Shown here: piece by piece, positions 1 to 7,154 of the stretch
Layout: each line of letters starts with the position of its first letter
Position numbering within the stretch: position 1 is the stretch's first letter
Assembly (NCBI GenBank): GCA_023129575.1
Contig: JAGMBS010000005.1
Span: 1-51,395 of the forward strand
Source: Minisyncoccota bacterium
GTDB lineage: Bacteria; Patescibacteriota; Minisyncoccia; Phycocordibacterales; UBA12079
Direction of reading: 5' to 3'
DNA: 51,395 nucleotides
Program-made: the position numbers and the translations under genes
Notes under the pieces: generated by a model
Database searches by the model: none
The model's input: the letters and a program-made list of their open reading frames with translations, nothing else
What the model was told of the DNA's origin: nothing

Positions 1-908
1 CCTTCCATCAACACGGAACCGGGGGTCGCGATTCTTTTTGTAACCTCACCTTGTTCGGCCATTTCGCTCGTCATATCTTCTGCGTCAAATATTCCCCCAT
101 CGGAATCAACATAGTTCCCATCGGCATCCGGTTCAAGATTTAATTCATCGGATATATCATCCTCGTCTAATATCACCCCGTCAGCGTCAACATAATTGTC
201 GGTTTCCCAAGACAGAAAACCGCTGCCCCAATCCAATTTAGTTTTTTCTCTCGTCTTTTTATCCTGTATATCTCCAACCATGGCGGCGTGAGCTTTTATG
301 AATGAACCGTAAGCGTTATTATTTTCGCTGCTTGTCATAGAAATCCAAGTTCCCCATTTCCAATCGTGTTCCAGGTCGTCAATCGCGTTTTCAATATTGC
401 CGACCACATCCGACAAGGTGCATTTAGGCGTATATGGTTTGCTGAAAGCGAAGAGCAAGGCGATTTTGACATCCAAACTGAAAGGGCCGCATAAAAACTG
501 CAGTTTTGAACCGTAAATATATTCGCCGATTGTCGCGTCCGCTATTTCCCGCAAAAATCCCTCAAAATCGGTGATAAAGGCCGGACTGCCGTCAAAACCG
601 CCCTGTATCCAATTAACGATGGATTTTGACATCATTTGCAAAGCGATTTTGGCCGCCATATAAGCAATCGGGTCTAAAATATATTCTTTGACCCACATGG
701 AATTTTCTACAATAGCCGTTTCTGTGTCGCTGACCGCTGAAATTGCGGCGGAGGTGTTTCCTACCGCGTTCATTGCGGTATTGGCAGGGTCGGTGACCGT
801 CATTGCACTAACTTTATTTGGCGCGCTTAAAAAAAATGAAGGCGCTAAAAAAGACAATATCAATATAAAGCCGATTATTTTTTTAAGTTTTATCTGATTA
901 AAATTCAT
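1..908 (-). CDS. Secreted or membrane-associated hypothetical protein, C-terminus beyond window
   Basis: The reading frame is open from ATG at 908 to the window edge, at least 302 residues. The N-terminus is a clear signal peptide or anchor (basic MNFNQIKLKK, then a hydrophobic run, then APNKVSA). The rest has a stretch rich in Ala, Met and Ile (residues about 75-90), two Cys near 140 and 155, and an acidic Asp/Glu-rich tail (about 225-275) that may bind cations. It lies 5 bp downstream of the 914-1855 gene in the same direction, so the two are probably cotranscribed. I do not recognise the family. Similar proteins in CPR genomes tend to sit near type IV secretion or pilus genes, but nothing here proves that link. 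Confidence 0.75.
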   Translation of the reverse strand, partial: MNFNQIKLKKIIGFILILSFLAPSFFLSAPNKVSAMTVTDPANTAMNAVGNTSAAISAVSDTETAIVENSMWVKEYILDPIAYMAAKIALQMMSKSIVNWIQGGFDGSPAFITDFEGFLREIADATIGEYIYGSKLQFLCGPFSLDVKIALLFAFSKPYTPKCTLSDVVGNIENAIDDLEHDWKWGTWISMTSSENNNAYGSFIKAHAAMVGDIQDKKTREKTKLDWGSGFLSWETDNYVDADGVILDEDDISDELNLEPDADGNYVDSDGGIFDAEDMTSEMAEQGEVTKRIATPGSVLME

Positions 909-913
909 TTTTT

Positions 914-1855
914 TTAAAAAACTATATTTTCTGTTTTAAAATATTCCCCGATTTCCGTCAAAGCGTTATTAAATTTTTCTTCATCTTTGATGTATTTTTG
1001 AACGCCGAGCAGTCCCGCGATCGGGTCGCTGAACATTTTTTGCATATTTTTTGTGTCAGCCGTCATCTCATTCAGCGCGTTTATCACATTCAAATGAAAT
1101 TCCGCCACAGCGGACGGCACGGGTATTTCCAAGAACCAGCCAATCATTTGTTTATAAGTTAAGATATTAAAATCCAATTCTTTTAACATTCCCGGATTAT
1201 TTATTTCCATTGCTTGTTTCAGGACAAGCGGTTCGTATTTCAGCTCAGGAATTTTTTCCGTCAGTTTTTTTATTTCATTCGCGTAGGTCTGGATATTTGA
1301 ATGGTTATTGGAAATTATTTTCAAATCAGTCAGTGAATAAATCTCTTTTATTTCCCTTCCCAAGTTTTTTTCAACCAGGGCTTCTATAAATCTGTCTTGG
1401 TTCGCGCCGTTTAATTGGCCTTCTTGTTTAAGCGCCGCGTATCCGACGAATAATTCTCTCGCCAATCTGTCCGTTTGGGTCAGAGTTTGGCCGGCTTGCG
1501 CGTCATCCGGCGCGGATTGGACAATTTCGTTTTTTAGCAAGTCGTTTGGCCCCGCGATTAGCGGATTTCTTCCGGCGAGAATTTCAGCATTGTCGTTTGT
1601 TCCGTCCCCGTCCGTGTCTGGATTATTAGGGTCGGTTTTCCAGAGAGTTTCCTCCCAATCCTTTAAGCCGTCGCCGTCTGAATCGCTTTGAGTTATCTTT
1701 TTCATTTCAACCGCGATTTCATTTTCTATATTTTGCGCGGGGCGATAAGCGATTTTTCTGTCTTGGTATTTTGAAATGAGTAAAAAACCAAACAAGAGCA
1801 ACAAAAACACGCCCAAAAAAACCGTCAGTTTTTTGCTCGGCAAAAACTTGTTCAT
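914..1855 (-). CDS. Membrane-anchored protein with thrombospondin type 3-like calcium repeats
   Basis: 313 residues. One N-terminal transmembrane helix (residues about 10-27) follows a basic start. Residues about 57-90 carry two Asp-rich repeats, DSDGDGLKDWEE and DTDGDGTNDNAE, the spacing of thrombospondin type 3 calcium-binding repeats. The rest is predicted helical and extracytoplasmic, with no enzyme motif. An extended -10 box (TG, one base, TATAAT on the minus strand, 1866-1871) lies 10 bp before the ATG. It is followed by the partial secreted-protein gene after 5 bp. A role in the cell envelope is inferred; the specific function is unknown. Confidence 0.85.
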   Translation of the reverse strand: MNKFLPSKKLTVFLGVFLLLLFGFLLISKYQDRKIAYRPAQNIENEIAVEMKKITQSDSDGDGLKDWEETLWKTDPNNPDTDGDGTNDNAEILAGRNPLIAGPNDLLKNEIVQSAPDDAQAGQTLTQTDRLARELFVGYAALKQEGQLNGANQDRFIEALVEKNLGREIKEIYSLTDLKIISNNHSNIQTYANEIKKLTEKIPELKYEPLVLKQAMEINNPGMLKELDFNILTYKQMIGWFLEIPVPSAVAEFHLNVINALNEMTADTKNMQKMFSDPIAGLLGVQKYIKDEEKFNNALTEIGEYFKTENIVF

Positions 1856-2008
1856 AATTGCGTAAATTATACCAAAATTGATATGGAAATGTTGCTTTGT
1901 TTGTGAATAACTTTAAACTATGATTTAGGATTTATGATTTAAGATTTAGGGCAAAAAACAAAAAATTCAGAAACTAATTTTCTTGGAGGGAGATGAACAC
2001 TTATACCC

Positions 2009-2893
2009 TCACGAAAATTGTTTCTGATTTTTTTGTTTTTTAAAGATATTTTCCAGTTCCAAATAAAGCCCTTTCCAATCCTGCAGAGACAAATCCTCCG
2101 CTCTTATTTTCAGCGGTATTTCCAATTTTTCAAAAATATCCGCCAACCCCTCTTTTGAAAAACTTAGGTATCCGATGCCTAAGTTGCGGGTTGATGTTTT
2201 TGAAGACAGATTATTTATCAACATCTTTCTTTTGTTTGAAAAACCGGCCCGAATCAGCCGGAAAAAATTCTCCTCGTTTATGTTTTTAAAAAATCTTTTG
2301 GAGATATTGTCTATCAAGAGAAGGGCGGAATCCACTTTTGGCCGGGGCGTAAAATTTTCGGCCTTAACCGTGGCGATGTATTTTGGCTCGCCATAAACTT
2401 TGACACTGAGGGATAAAATACTTTCTTTCCCCCCTTTTTTTAAACTTAGGCATCGGGTGCCTAAGTTTGAAGTGATTCTCTGGGCGACTTCCTTTTGAAG
2501 CATTACAACCATTTTTGAAGGCGGAAAATCGCAAGATAAAAATTTTCGCAAAAATTGTCCCGTGATATAATACGGTAAATTGGCAATAATCTGATATTGC
2601 GGTTTGAGGTTGTTTGTTGAGAAATCTAAAATATCGTTGTGGATGAGTTCTAATTTTCCTGTTTTTATTTCGCGCGCGAATTTTTTTTGGAGATATCCGA
2701 TTAGGCGGTCGTCTTTTTCAACGGCGCTAACTTTTTTGGCTTTTTCTAACAGTTTTTCCGTCAGGAGGCCCTTGCCCGGTCCGACCTCTAAAACAATATC
2801 GCCGCTTTTCAAATCGGCGGTGTCAATAATTTTTTCCACGATTTTGCCGGACTTTAAAAAATTTTGCCCCAATGATTTTTTCGCTTTAAACAT
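2009..2893 (-). CDS. rsmA: 16S rRNA (adenine1518/1519-N6)-dimethyltransferase RsmA (KsgA)
   Basis: This enzyme dimethylates two adjacent adenines in helix 45 of 16S rRNA during small-subunit maturation. Visible motifs are KKSLGQNFL near the start, the SAM-binding EVGPGKGLLTEKL, and the catalytic NLPYY. I prefer the ATG at 2893 (294 aa) because MFKAKKSLGQNF matches the family N-terminus; an ATG at 2908 would add five residues. Two short insertions relative to family members read SNLGTRCLSLKKGG and RNLGIGYLSFSKEG. Each is encoded by a near-perfect palindrome (2442-2468 and 2161-2185), so repeat elements appear to have entered the gene in frame. A triloop hairpin (2916-2938) sits just upstream. 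Confidence 0.95.
   Translation of the reverse strand: MFKAKKSLGQNFLKSGKIVEKIIDTADLKSGDIVLEVGPGKGLLTEKLLEKAKKVSAVEKDDRLIGYLQKKFAREIKTGKLELIHNDILDFSTNNLKPQYQIIANLPYYITGQFLRKFLSCDFPPSKMVVMLQKEVAQRITSNLGTRCLSLKKGGKESILSLSVKVYGEPKYIATVKAENFTPRPKVDSALLLIDNISKRFFKNINEENFFRLIRAGFSNKRKMLINNLSSKTSTRNLGIGYLSFSKEGLADIFEKLEIPLKIRAEDLSLQDWKGLYLELENIFKKQKNQKQFS
2161..2185. repeat. Palindromic element inside rsmA, copy 1
   Basis: The arms are AACTTAGGTATC and GATGCCTAAGTT around a single C, with one G-T type mismatch. The centre reads ATCCGAT. The element lies in frame inside rsmA and encodes part of an insertion absent from typical RsmA proteins. Confidence 0.85.
2442..2468. repeat. Palindromic element inside rsmA, copy 2
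   Basis: The arms are AAACTTAGGCATC and GGTGCCTAAGTTT around a single G, with one mismatch. It is the same sequence family as 2161-2185 and again lies in frame in rsmA, translating to NLGTRCLSL against NLGIGYLSF in the other copy. Confidence 0.85.
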
Positions 2894-2915
2894 ATACTTT
2901 ATTAACATTATTTAC

Positions 2916-2938
2916 ACTTGGGGCTCCAAGCCCCAAGT
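2916..2938. repeat. Triloop hairpin upstream of rsmA
   Basis: Perfect 10-bp arms, ACTTGGGGCT and AGCCCCAAGT, flank the loop CCA. It lies between pcrA and rsmA. It could stop pcrA transcription or be one more member of the triloop palindromes scattered through the window; there is no strong T-tract. Confidence 0.7.
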
Positions 2939-2966
2939 AAATTGTGGATAACTTTTATTTATTTTA

Positions 2967-4922
2967 TTACCATTCCAGATATTCAATTTTTTCAGAATTC
3001 AAAGGGGTGTCCGGTTGAAAATTTTGATTTTCTTCCTCCAATAAATTGTCGTTAATGTCGGTAATGAATTCGGAAATGATGTTTGTTCGTCGTGAACCGA
3101 AAATTGTTCGCAGAGAAGAGTAAGACAGAAAAAGTTTTTGGCGCGCGCGGGTGAGAGCGACATAAAATAATCGTCTCTCCTCCTCTTGTCGGTCTTGGGT
3201 CGGTTTGGCGTCTAATTTGCTCGGAAAAAGTCCGTCTTCAAGCCCGCTGATGAAAACATAATCAAATTCTAAACCTTTAGAAGCGTGGATTGTCATTAAA
3301 CGGACCATATTTGTTTTTTTATCCATCTGGTCTTGATCCGATGCCAGAGCGGTTTCTTCCAACATTTTTTCCACCCCTTCAGGTTTTGACAATTTGTCAT
3401 ATTTTAGAGCGAGTGAAACGAGTTCTTGCAAGTTTGCCAGCCGTTCCAAATCGTCCTCGTTTCCATTTTTTAATTTATCTTCAAAACCGCTTTTAGCGAT
3501 AACAAATTTAATCAATGTTGACGGTTTTTTATTCAATGCCACTTTTTTAATCTCGTTTAAGATATTCCAAAAATTTTTTACTTTTATTTGTGTTGCCGGG
3601 CTGAGTTCATTTTCTTTATTGGCGAAGATTTTGGCGACGCTCACCTTCCCTATCCCGCGGGGAGGCGTATTTATTATTCTTTTTAAATTATTTAAACTGT
3701 CAGGGTTTAAAGCGGATTTTATAAAAGCCAAAATATCTTTGATTTCTTTTCTCTCAAAAAATTTGGTTCCCAAGACCTGGTAAGGGACCCCGCTCGTTAA
3801 AAAGGCCTCTTCCAAAATTCTGGATTGAAAATTAGTCCGGTATAAAACGGCGATTTCTTTTGGAGAAGCTCCGTCGCTTATCAATTCACCGGCTTTTTGG
3901 GCGATAAAACCGGCCTCGTCCGCCTCATCGGAGGCGGAATATAATCCGACTTTTTCGCCCGCCTCATTTTTGGTCCAAAGATTTTTATCTTTTCTTAAAT
4001 CGTTTTTTATAATGATTTCATTCGCGGCCGCCAAGATATTTTGGGTGGAACGATAATTTTCTTCCAGCAAAATAGTTTGGGAATTGGGAAAATCCTTTTC
4101 AAAATTAAGAATGTTTTTGATATTCGCGCCCCGCCATGAATAAATATTTTGGTCGGCATCCCCGACAACACAAATATTTTTATGTTTTTGAGAAAGAAAT
4201 TTGGCGATTTTATATTGAACCCGATTGGTATCCTGATATTCGTCTATGTGAAGATAGCGCCATTTATTTTGATAATGGTTTAAAATCTGCTTGTTTTCAT
4301 TTAAAAGCAAAGCGGTCCTTAAAATTAAGTCGTCAAAATCAAGCGCTTTTTCTTTAGCCAAAATTTGTTCGTATTTTTGCCAAACCGTCGCGACAATTCC
4401 GGGAAAATATTCAGTCCCGATTGTCTCCGCGTAATCGGAGACGGTCGTAAAATCGCCTTTCTGGCGGGAAATAATCCCCAGAATTTTTTTGGGCTCAAAT
4501 TGTTTCGGGTCCAGATTGAGAGAAGGCAAAATACTTTTAATAATTTTTTGAGAATCGTTTTTGTCAAAAATAGAAAAATATTTTGGAATACCAGCGATAT
4601 CAAAATTTTCTCTCAAGATGTGAACGCCCAAGGAATGAAAAGTTCGGATAAAAGGGGGGCTTTCAAACGAAACGGGCAAATTTAATTCTTTGTCTTTACG
4701 GAGAAGGCGACCGACTCGCTCTTGCATCTCTTTGGCGGCTTTATTGGTGAAGGTAACTGCCAAAATATTTTCGGGGGCAAGCCCTTCTTTTATCAAACGC
4801 AAAATTCTATACGCGATGACGCGGGTCTTGCCGGCGCCCGCGCCCGCTAAGATGAGCAGAGGCCCGTTTTTATGCAGAACGGCTTGTTTTTGGGCGGGAT
4901 TAAGTTTGTCCAGATAAGACAT
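2967..4922 (-). CDS. pcrA: UvrD/PcrA-type superfamily 1 DNA helicase
   Basis: 651 residues, an ATP-dependent 3'-5' helicase for nucleotide excision repair, replication restart and clearing of proteins from DNA. Motif I is GAGAGKT (27-33), motif Ia VTFTNKAAKEM, motif II DEYQDTN (227-233), motif III GDADQNIYSWRGA, motif IV ENYRS, motif V TIHASKGLEFDYVF and motif VI VALTRARQKLF. The protein is slightly shorter than typical PcrA (about 720 aa) because the C-terminal extension is brief and probably lacks the RNA-polymerase-binding Tudor domain. An extended -10 box (4931-4936) lies 8 nt before the ATG and there is no Shine-Dalgarno sequence. Confidence 0.96.
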   Translation of the reverse strand: MSYLDKLNPAQKQAVLHKNGPLLILAGAGAGKTRVIAYRILRLIKEGLAPENILAVTFTNKAAKEMQERVGRLLRKDKELNLPVSFESPPFIRTFHSLGVHILRENFDIAGIPKYFSIFDKNDSQKIIKSILPSLNLDPKQFEPKKILGIISRQKGDFTTVSDYAETIGTEYFPGIVATVWQKYEQILAKEKALDFDDLILRTALLLNENKQILNHYQNKWRYLHIDEYQDTNRVQYKIAKFLSQKHKNICVVGDADQNIYSWRGANIKNILNFEKDFPNSQTILLEENYRSTQNILAAANEIIIKNDLRKDKNLWTKNEAGEKVGLYSASDEADEAGFIAQKAGELISDGASPKEIAVLYRTNFQSRILEEAFLTSGVPYQVLGTKFFERKEIKDILAFIKSALNPDSLNNLKRIINTPPRGIGKVSVAKIFANKENELSPATQIKVKNFWNILNEIKKVALNKKPSTLIKFVIAKSGFEDKLKNGNEDDLERLANLQELVSLALKYDKLSKPEGVEKMLEETALASDQDQMDKKTNMVRLMTIHASKGLEFDYVFISGLEDGLFPSKLDAKPTQDRQEEERRLFYVALTRARQKLFLSYSSLRTIFGSRRTNIISEFITDINDNLLEEENQNFQPDTPLNSEKIEYLEW

Positions 4923-5082
4923 ATTAGTTAATTATAACATAAAAACTTCCGAAAATTTTTTTGAGACCCAAAATTTTATCCCCAAATTTGTTGGCGAGCG
5001 GTTGACGAAGGATACGAGTTTGATAAAATTAAGGGGTTGTTGAATTAAGATAATTCAAAGAATTAAGGGTAAATAAAAATCC

Positions 5083-5110
5083 TTGACTTTTTGTCGGATT
5101 TAGATACAAT
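5083..5110 (+). promoter_or_regulatory. Sigma-70-type promoter for the LysM/M23 gene
   Basis: -35 TTGACT (5083-5088), 16-bp spacer, -10 TACAAT (5105-5110). The predicted leader is about 105 nt, with a short GTTTC/GAAAC inverted repeat near its start. The rest of the 4923-5222 gap shows no gene. I could not match the leader to a riboswitch class. Confidence 0.7.
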
Positions 5111-5222
5111 TCAGCGGTGTTTCAGATTTCAGACAATGTCAGAAACGGCTTAAAAACTAACATTTTGGCTTATTATATCTAATATACAAGATCCTGAACC
5201 GCCCAAAACAGGGCTAAAACAG

Positions 5223-6290
5223 GTGATAAAATCTAAATCTCGCGACTTTGTGGCGCAAAAGCTTGTTTTTGCGGTTTTGTTGGGTTTTTTACTTACGCCT
5301 TCCGTGGCAAACGCGGGAGTTTTTTCTTTTGTTAGCGGCTTTTTTGATGACGCGGAGAAGATTATGACAGAGAATTGCGAAGGAATTAATTCCCAAAATA
5401 TGGCTTTATTGAAGGCCGCCGTTAGTTATAATTCCACTTCTTCAATCGGTGGCGGTACAATTAATATTGTGAAGGGTTCCTTTCTTTCTTATGAAACCGG
5501 TCCGGTCGGGACAATGGTGAATGTTGAAAAAAAACCGAATTCTTATAGAATTGCCACCTATATTGTTAGAGAGGGCGATACTTTGGGCCAGATTGCCAAA
5601 ATGTTTGATGTTTCTACCGGAACAATTATTTGGGCGAATGATATAAAACGGGGCGATTTGATAAGAGAAGGACAAATTTTAAGTATTTTGCCGATAAATG
5701 GGATTAGGCATATGGTGGTTAAAGGCGAGACATTGCAAGGGTTGGTCAAAAAATACGGAGGCGATGTGAACGAGATTTTACAATATAATAATCTGCCAAA
5801 TGGTTATGTTTTGGCGATTGGCGCTGTAATTATTATCCCGGACGGCGAAGCGCCCCTGCCGAGTTACAGTTCAAAAACGATCGCGGCCAAAAGCAAGGTG
5901 AGAGGAACCGGCGGTCCGGAATATGCGGGTTATTATATTAGGCCGGTCGTGGGCGGAAGAATTTCACAGGGTTTGCATGGCTATAACGCGATTGATTTCG
6001 CGGTTCCCTTGGGGACGCCGATTTTAGCGGCCGCCTCCGGAGATGTGATTATCAGTAAAGATAACGGATATTGGAATGGCGGTTATGGCAATTATATTGT
6101 TATAAAACATAATAATGGAACACAAACGCTTTATTCTCACAACAGTAAAAATATTGTTTGGCCGGGCTATCATGTGGTGCAAGGACAAGTAATCGGCTAT
6201 ATCGGTTCTACCGGCCGTTCCACCGGACCCCATGTCCATTTTGAAGTCCGTGGCGCGCAAAATCCCTGGGGAGTGACCGGAGCGAGATAA
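5223..6290 (+). CDS. Secreted LysM-LysM-M23 peptidoglycan endopeptidase
   Basis: 355 residues starting at GTG; no other start codon in frame precedes it after the promoter. A signal peptide ends near PSVANA (residue 31). Two LysM domains (about 113-157 and 161-207) bind peptidoglycan. A C-terminal M23 domain (about 240-350) carries the zinc and catalytic residues: H252 and D258 in HGYNAID, H306 in YSH, and H337/H339 in HVHF. The H-x5-D spacing is longer than the H-x3-D of LytM. It should cleave cross-bridges outside the cell during growth or division. It has its own promoter, and the next gene's promoter begins right after its stop codon. Confidence 0.93.
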   Translation: MIKSKSRDFVAQKLVFAVLLGFLLTPSVANAGVFSFVSGFFDDAEKIMTENCEGINSQNMALLKAAVSYNSTSSIGGGTINIVKGSFLSYETGPVGTMVNVEKKPNSYRIATYIVREGDTLGQIAKMFDVSTGTIIWANDIKRGDLIREGQILSILPINGIRHMVVKGETLQGLVKKYGGDVNEILQYNNLPNGYVLAIGAVIIIPDGEAPLPSYSSKTIAAKSKVRGTGGPEYAGYYIRPVVGGRISQGLHGYNAIDFAVPLGTPILAAASGDVIISKDNGYWNGGYGNYIVIKHNNGTQTLYSHNSKNIVWPGYHVVQGQVIGYIGSTGRSTGPHVHFEVRGAQNPWGVTGAR

Positions 6291-6293
6291 CTC

Positions 6294-6322
6294 TTGACTT
6301 TTTATTAAAATAGTGATATTCT
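6294..6322 (+). promoter_or_regulatory. Strong promoter of the variable lectin-fold gene
   Basis: -35 TTGACT (6294-6299), 17-bp spacer ending in TGA, and an extended -10 TATTCT (6317-6322). The leader contains a small TCCCA/TGGGA hairpin followed by T-rich sequence, which could end read-through from the upstream gene. AGGAGGT (6381-6387) lies 4 nt before the ATG, one of few clear ribosome-binding sites in the window. Confidence 0.75.
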
Positions 6323-6391
6323 TTGTCCCAGATTGTTGGGATATTTTTTATTCTATTGAAAATAATATAAATTTTAAAAAAGGAGGTAAAA

Positions 6392-6874
6392 ATGGCTGAT
6401 AAAAAAGTCGTCAAAAAGACCGTTGTACTTAATCTTGAGGATGAAAATTTTCGGGTTGATTCCGTTGGTTGGAAAAAGCACACCAATAAACAAGGCATTA
6501 CATTTCTTGAAAATTCTGAAAAGGATATTTGGGAATATGTAAGAGGGGTTTCTGTTGAATTGGTTGGTCAACAATTGCTCACATTTCCTGCGGCGATGCG
6601 GGAAACGAAAAAAGCGGGGAAAAGGATGCCGACTGACGAGGAATGGAATTCTTTGGAAAAGGATATTCTTAAAAAGAATAGTTTGTTTCCCGGCAATTAC
6701 AATACTAATGGAGCATTCTACTACCCTACCTCTTACGCGCACTTCTGGTCGTCGTCGGTGTCGGGCGGTAATGCTTGGATACGTCGCCTGCACTCCAGTA
6801 ACGCTACTGTTGACCGCGGTCCGGGCGATCAGACATACGGCTTTTCTGTTCGTTGCTTGAAAACTGATGATTGA
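6392..6874 (+). CDS. FGE/C-type-lectin-fold protein, probable diversity-generating retroelement target
   Basis: 160 residues, no signal peptide. The middle (about 50-90) has the formylglycine-generating-enzyme-like pattern ending in KRMPTDEEWNSLE. The C-terminus has FWSS, NAW, ATV and GFSVRCLK separated by unusual residues, the layout of variable domains in retroelement target proteins of CPR bacteria. Codon use switches at about 6715: the body is AT-rich, while the tail is rich in C- and G-ending codons (TAC, CAC, TTC, TCG, CGC), as expected if it was copied from a template built on AAC codons. No template repeat, avd or reverse transcriptase is visible in this window, so the system would have to act from elsewhere or be inactive. 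It has its own promoter, ribosome-binding site and terminator. Confidence 0.8.
   Translation: MADKKVVKKTVVLNLEDENFRVDSVGWKKHTNKQGITFLENSEKDIWEYVRGVSVELVGQQLLTFPAAMRETKKAGKRMPTDEEWNSLEKDILKKNSLFPGNYNTNGAFYYPTSYAHFWSSSVSGGNAWIRRLHSSNATVDRGPGDQTYGFSVRCLKTDD
6715..6862 (+). other. Candidate variable region (VR) of a retroelement target gene
   Basis: This is the 3' portion of the lectin-fold gene, with abrupt C/G-rich codon use and substitutions at positions that vary in DGR targets (around FYYPTSYAH, RRLHSSN and DRGPGDQTYG). It ends at the conserved GFSVRCL. Boundaries are approximate. Confidence 0.65.
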
Positions 6875-6895
6875 TTTTCGGGTTCAAAAGAGGCC

Positions 6896-6935
6896 AAAGG
6901 CCAGATTTGTGTAAAAACGAATCTGGCCTTTTTAT
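6896..6935 (+). terminator. Intrinsic terminator after the lectin-fold gene
   Basis: Stem AAAGGCCAGATT (6896-6907) pairs with AATCTGGCCTTT (6920-6931) and is followed by a T-tract. Confidence 0.9.
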
Positions 6936-6941
6936 TTTATA

Positions 6942-6968
6942 TTTGACGGACGTCCGACGTCCGTCAAA
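6942..6968. repeat. Palindrome with CCG centre
   Basis: Perfect 12-bp arms, TTTGACGGACGT and ACGTCCGTCAAA, flank CCG. The core GTCCGAC is shared with other palindromes at 15678, 15731, 18981 and 47021. Confidence 0.85.
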
Positions 6969-6985
6969 ATGTCTGTTAAAACAAG

Positions 6986-7027
6986 TTTGAAGATGGATTT
7001 TGGCGAAGCCAAAATCCATCCTTCAAA
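6986..7027. repeat. ATTTTGGC-type palindromic repeat, copy 1
   Basis: The arms GATGGATTTTGGC and GCCAAAATCCATC flank the loop GAA, with further partial pairing outside. The same core recurs at 9235, 13883 and 28359, and in degenerate form at 45252. Confidence 0.85.
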
Positions 7028-7066
7028 TCATAATTCTTAATTCTTAAATCCAAATCAAACAGAACG

Positions 7067-7094
7067 GTGGGCGACGAAGTCGCCCGCTTTTTTG
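7067..7094. repeat. GGGCGAC triloop palindrome, copy 1
   Basis: GGGCGAC (7069-7075), loop GAA, GTCGCCC (7079-7085), then a T-tract. It shares its core with the three larger copies at 39551, 41675 and 42363. It could act as a terminator. Confidence 0.8.
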
Positions 7095-7154
7095 AAATTT
7101 AATTTTTGGATTTCATTTGGAATAATTTGAACTTTAAACTTTGAATTTTTTGAT

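Noticed and set aside
5111-5222. Possible riboswitch (for example c-di-AMP type) before the LysM/M23 gene
   Set aside because: The 105-nt leader has only a short GTTTC/GAAAC stem and none of the conserved ydaO-type segments. It is kept only as an unclassified leader.
6661-6935. Template repeat or reverse transcriptase close to the variable region
   Set aside because: No second copy of the VR sequence and no RT motif (such as YADD or a QG box) was found in any frame of the window.
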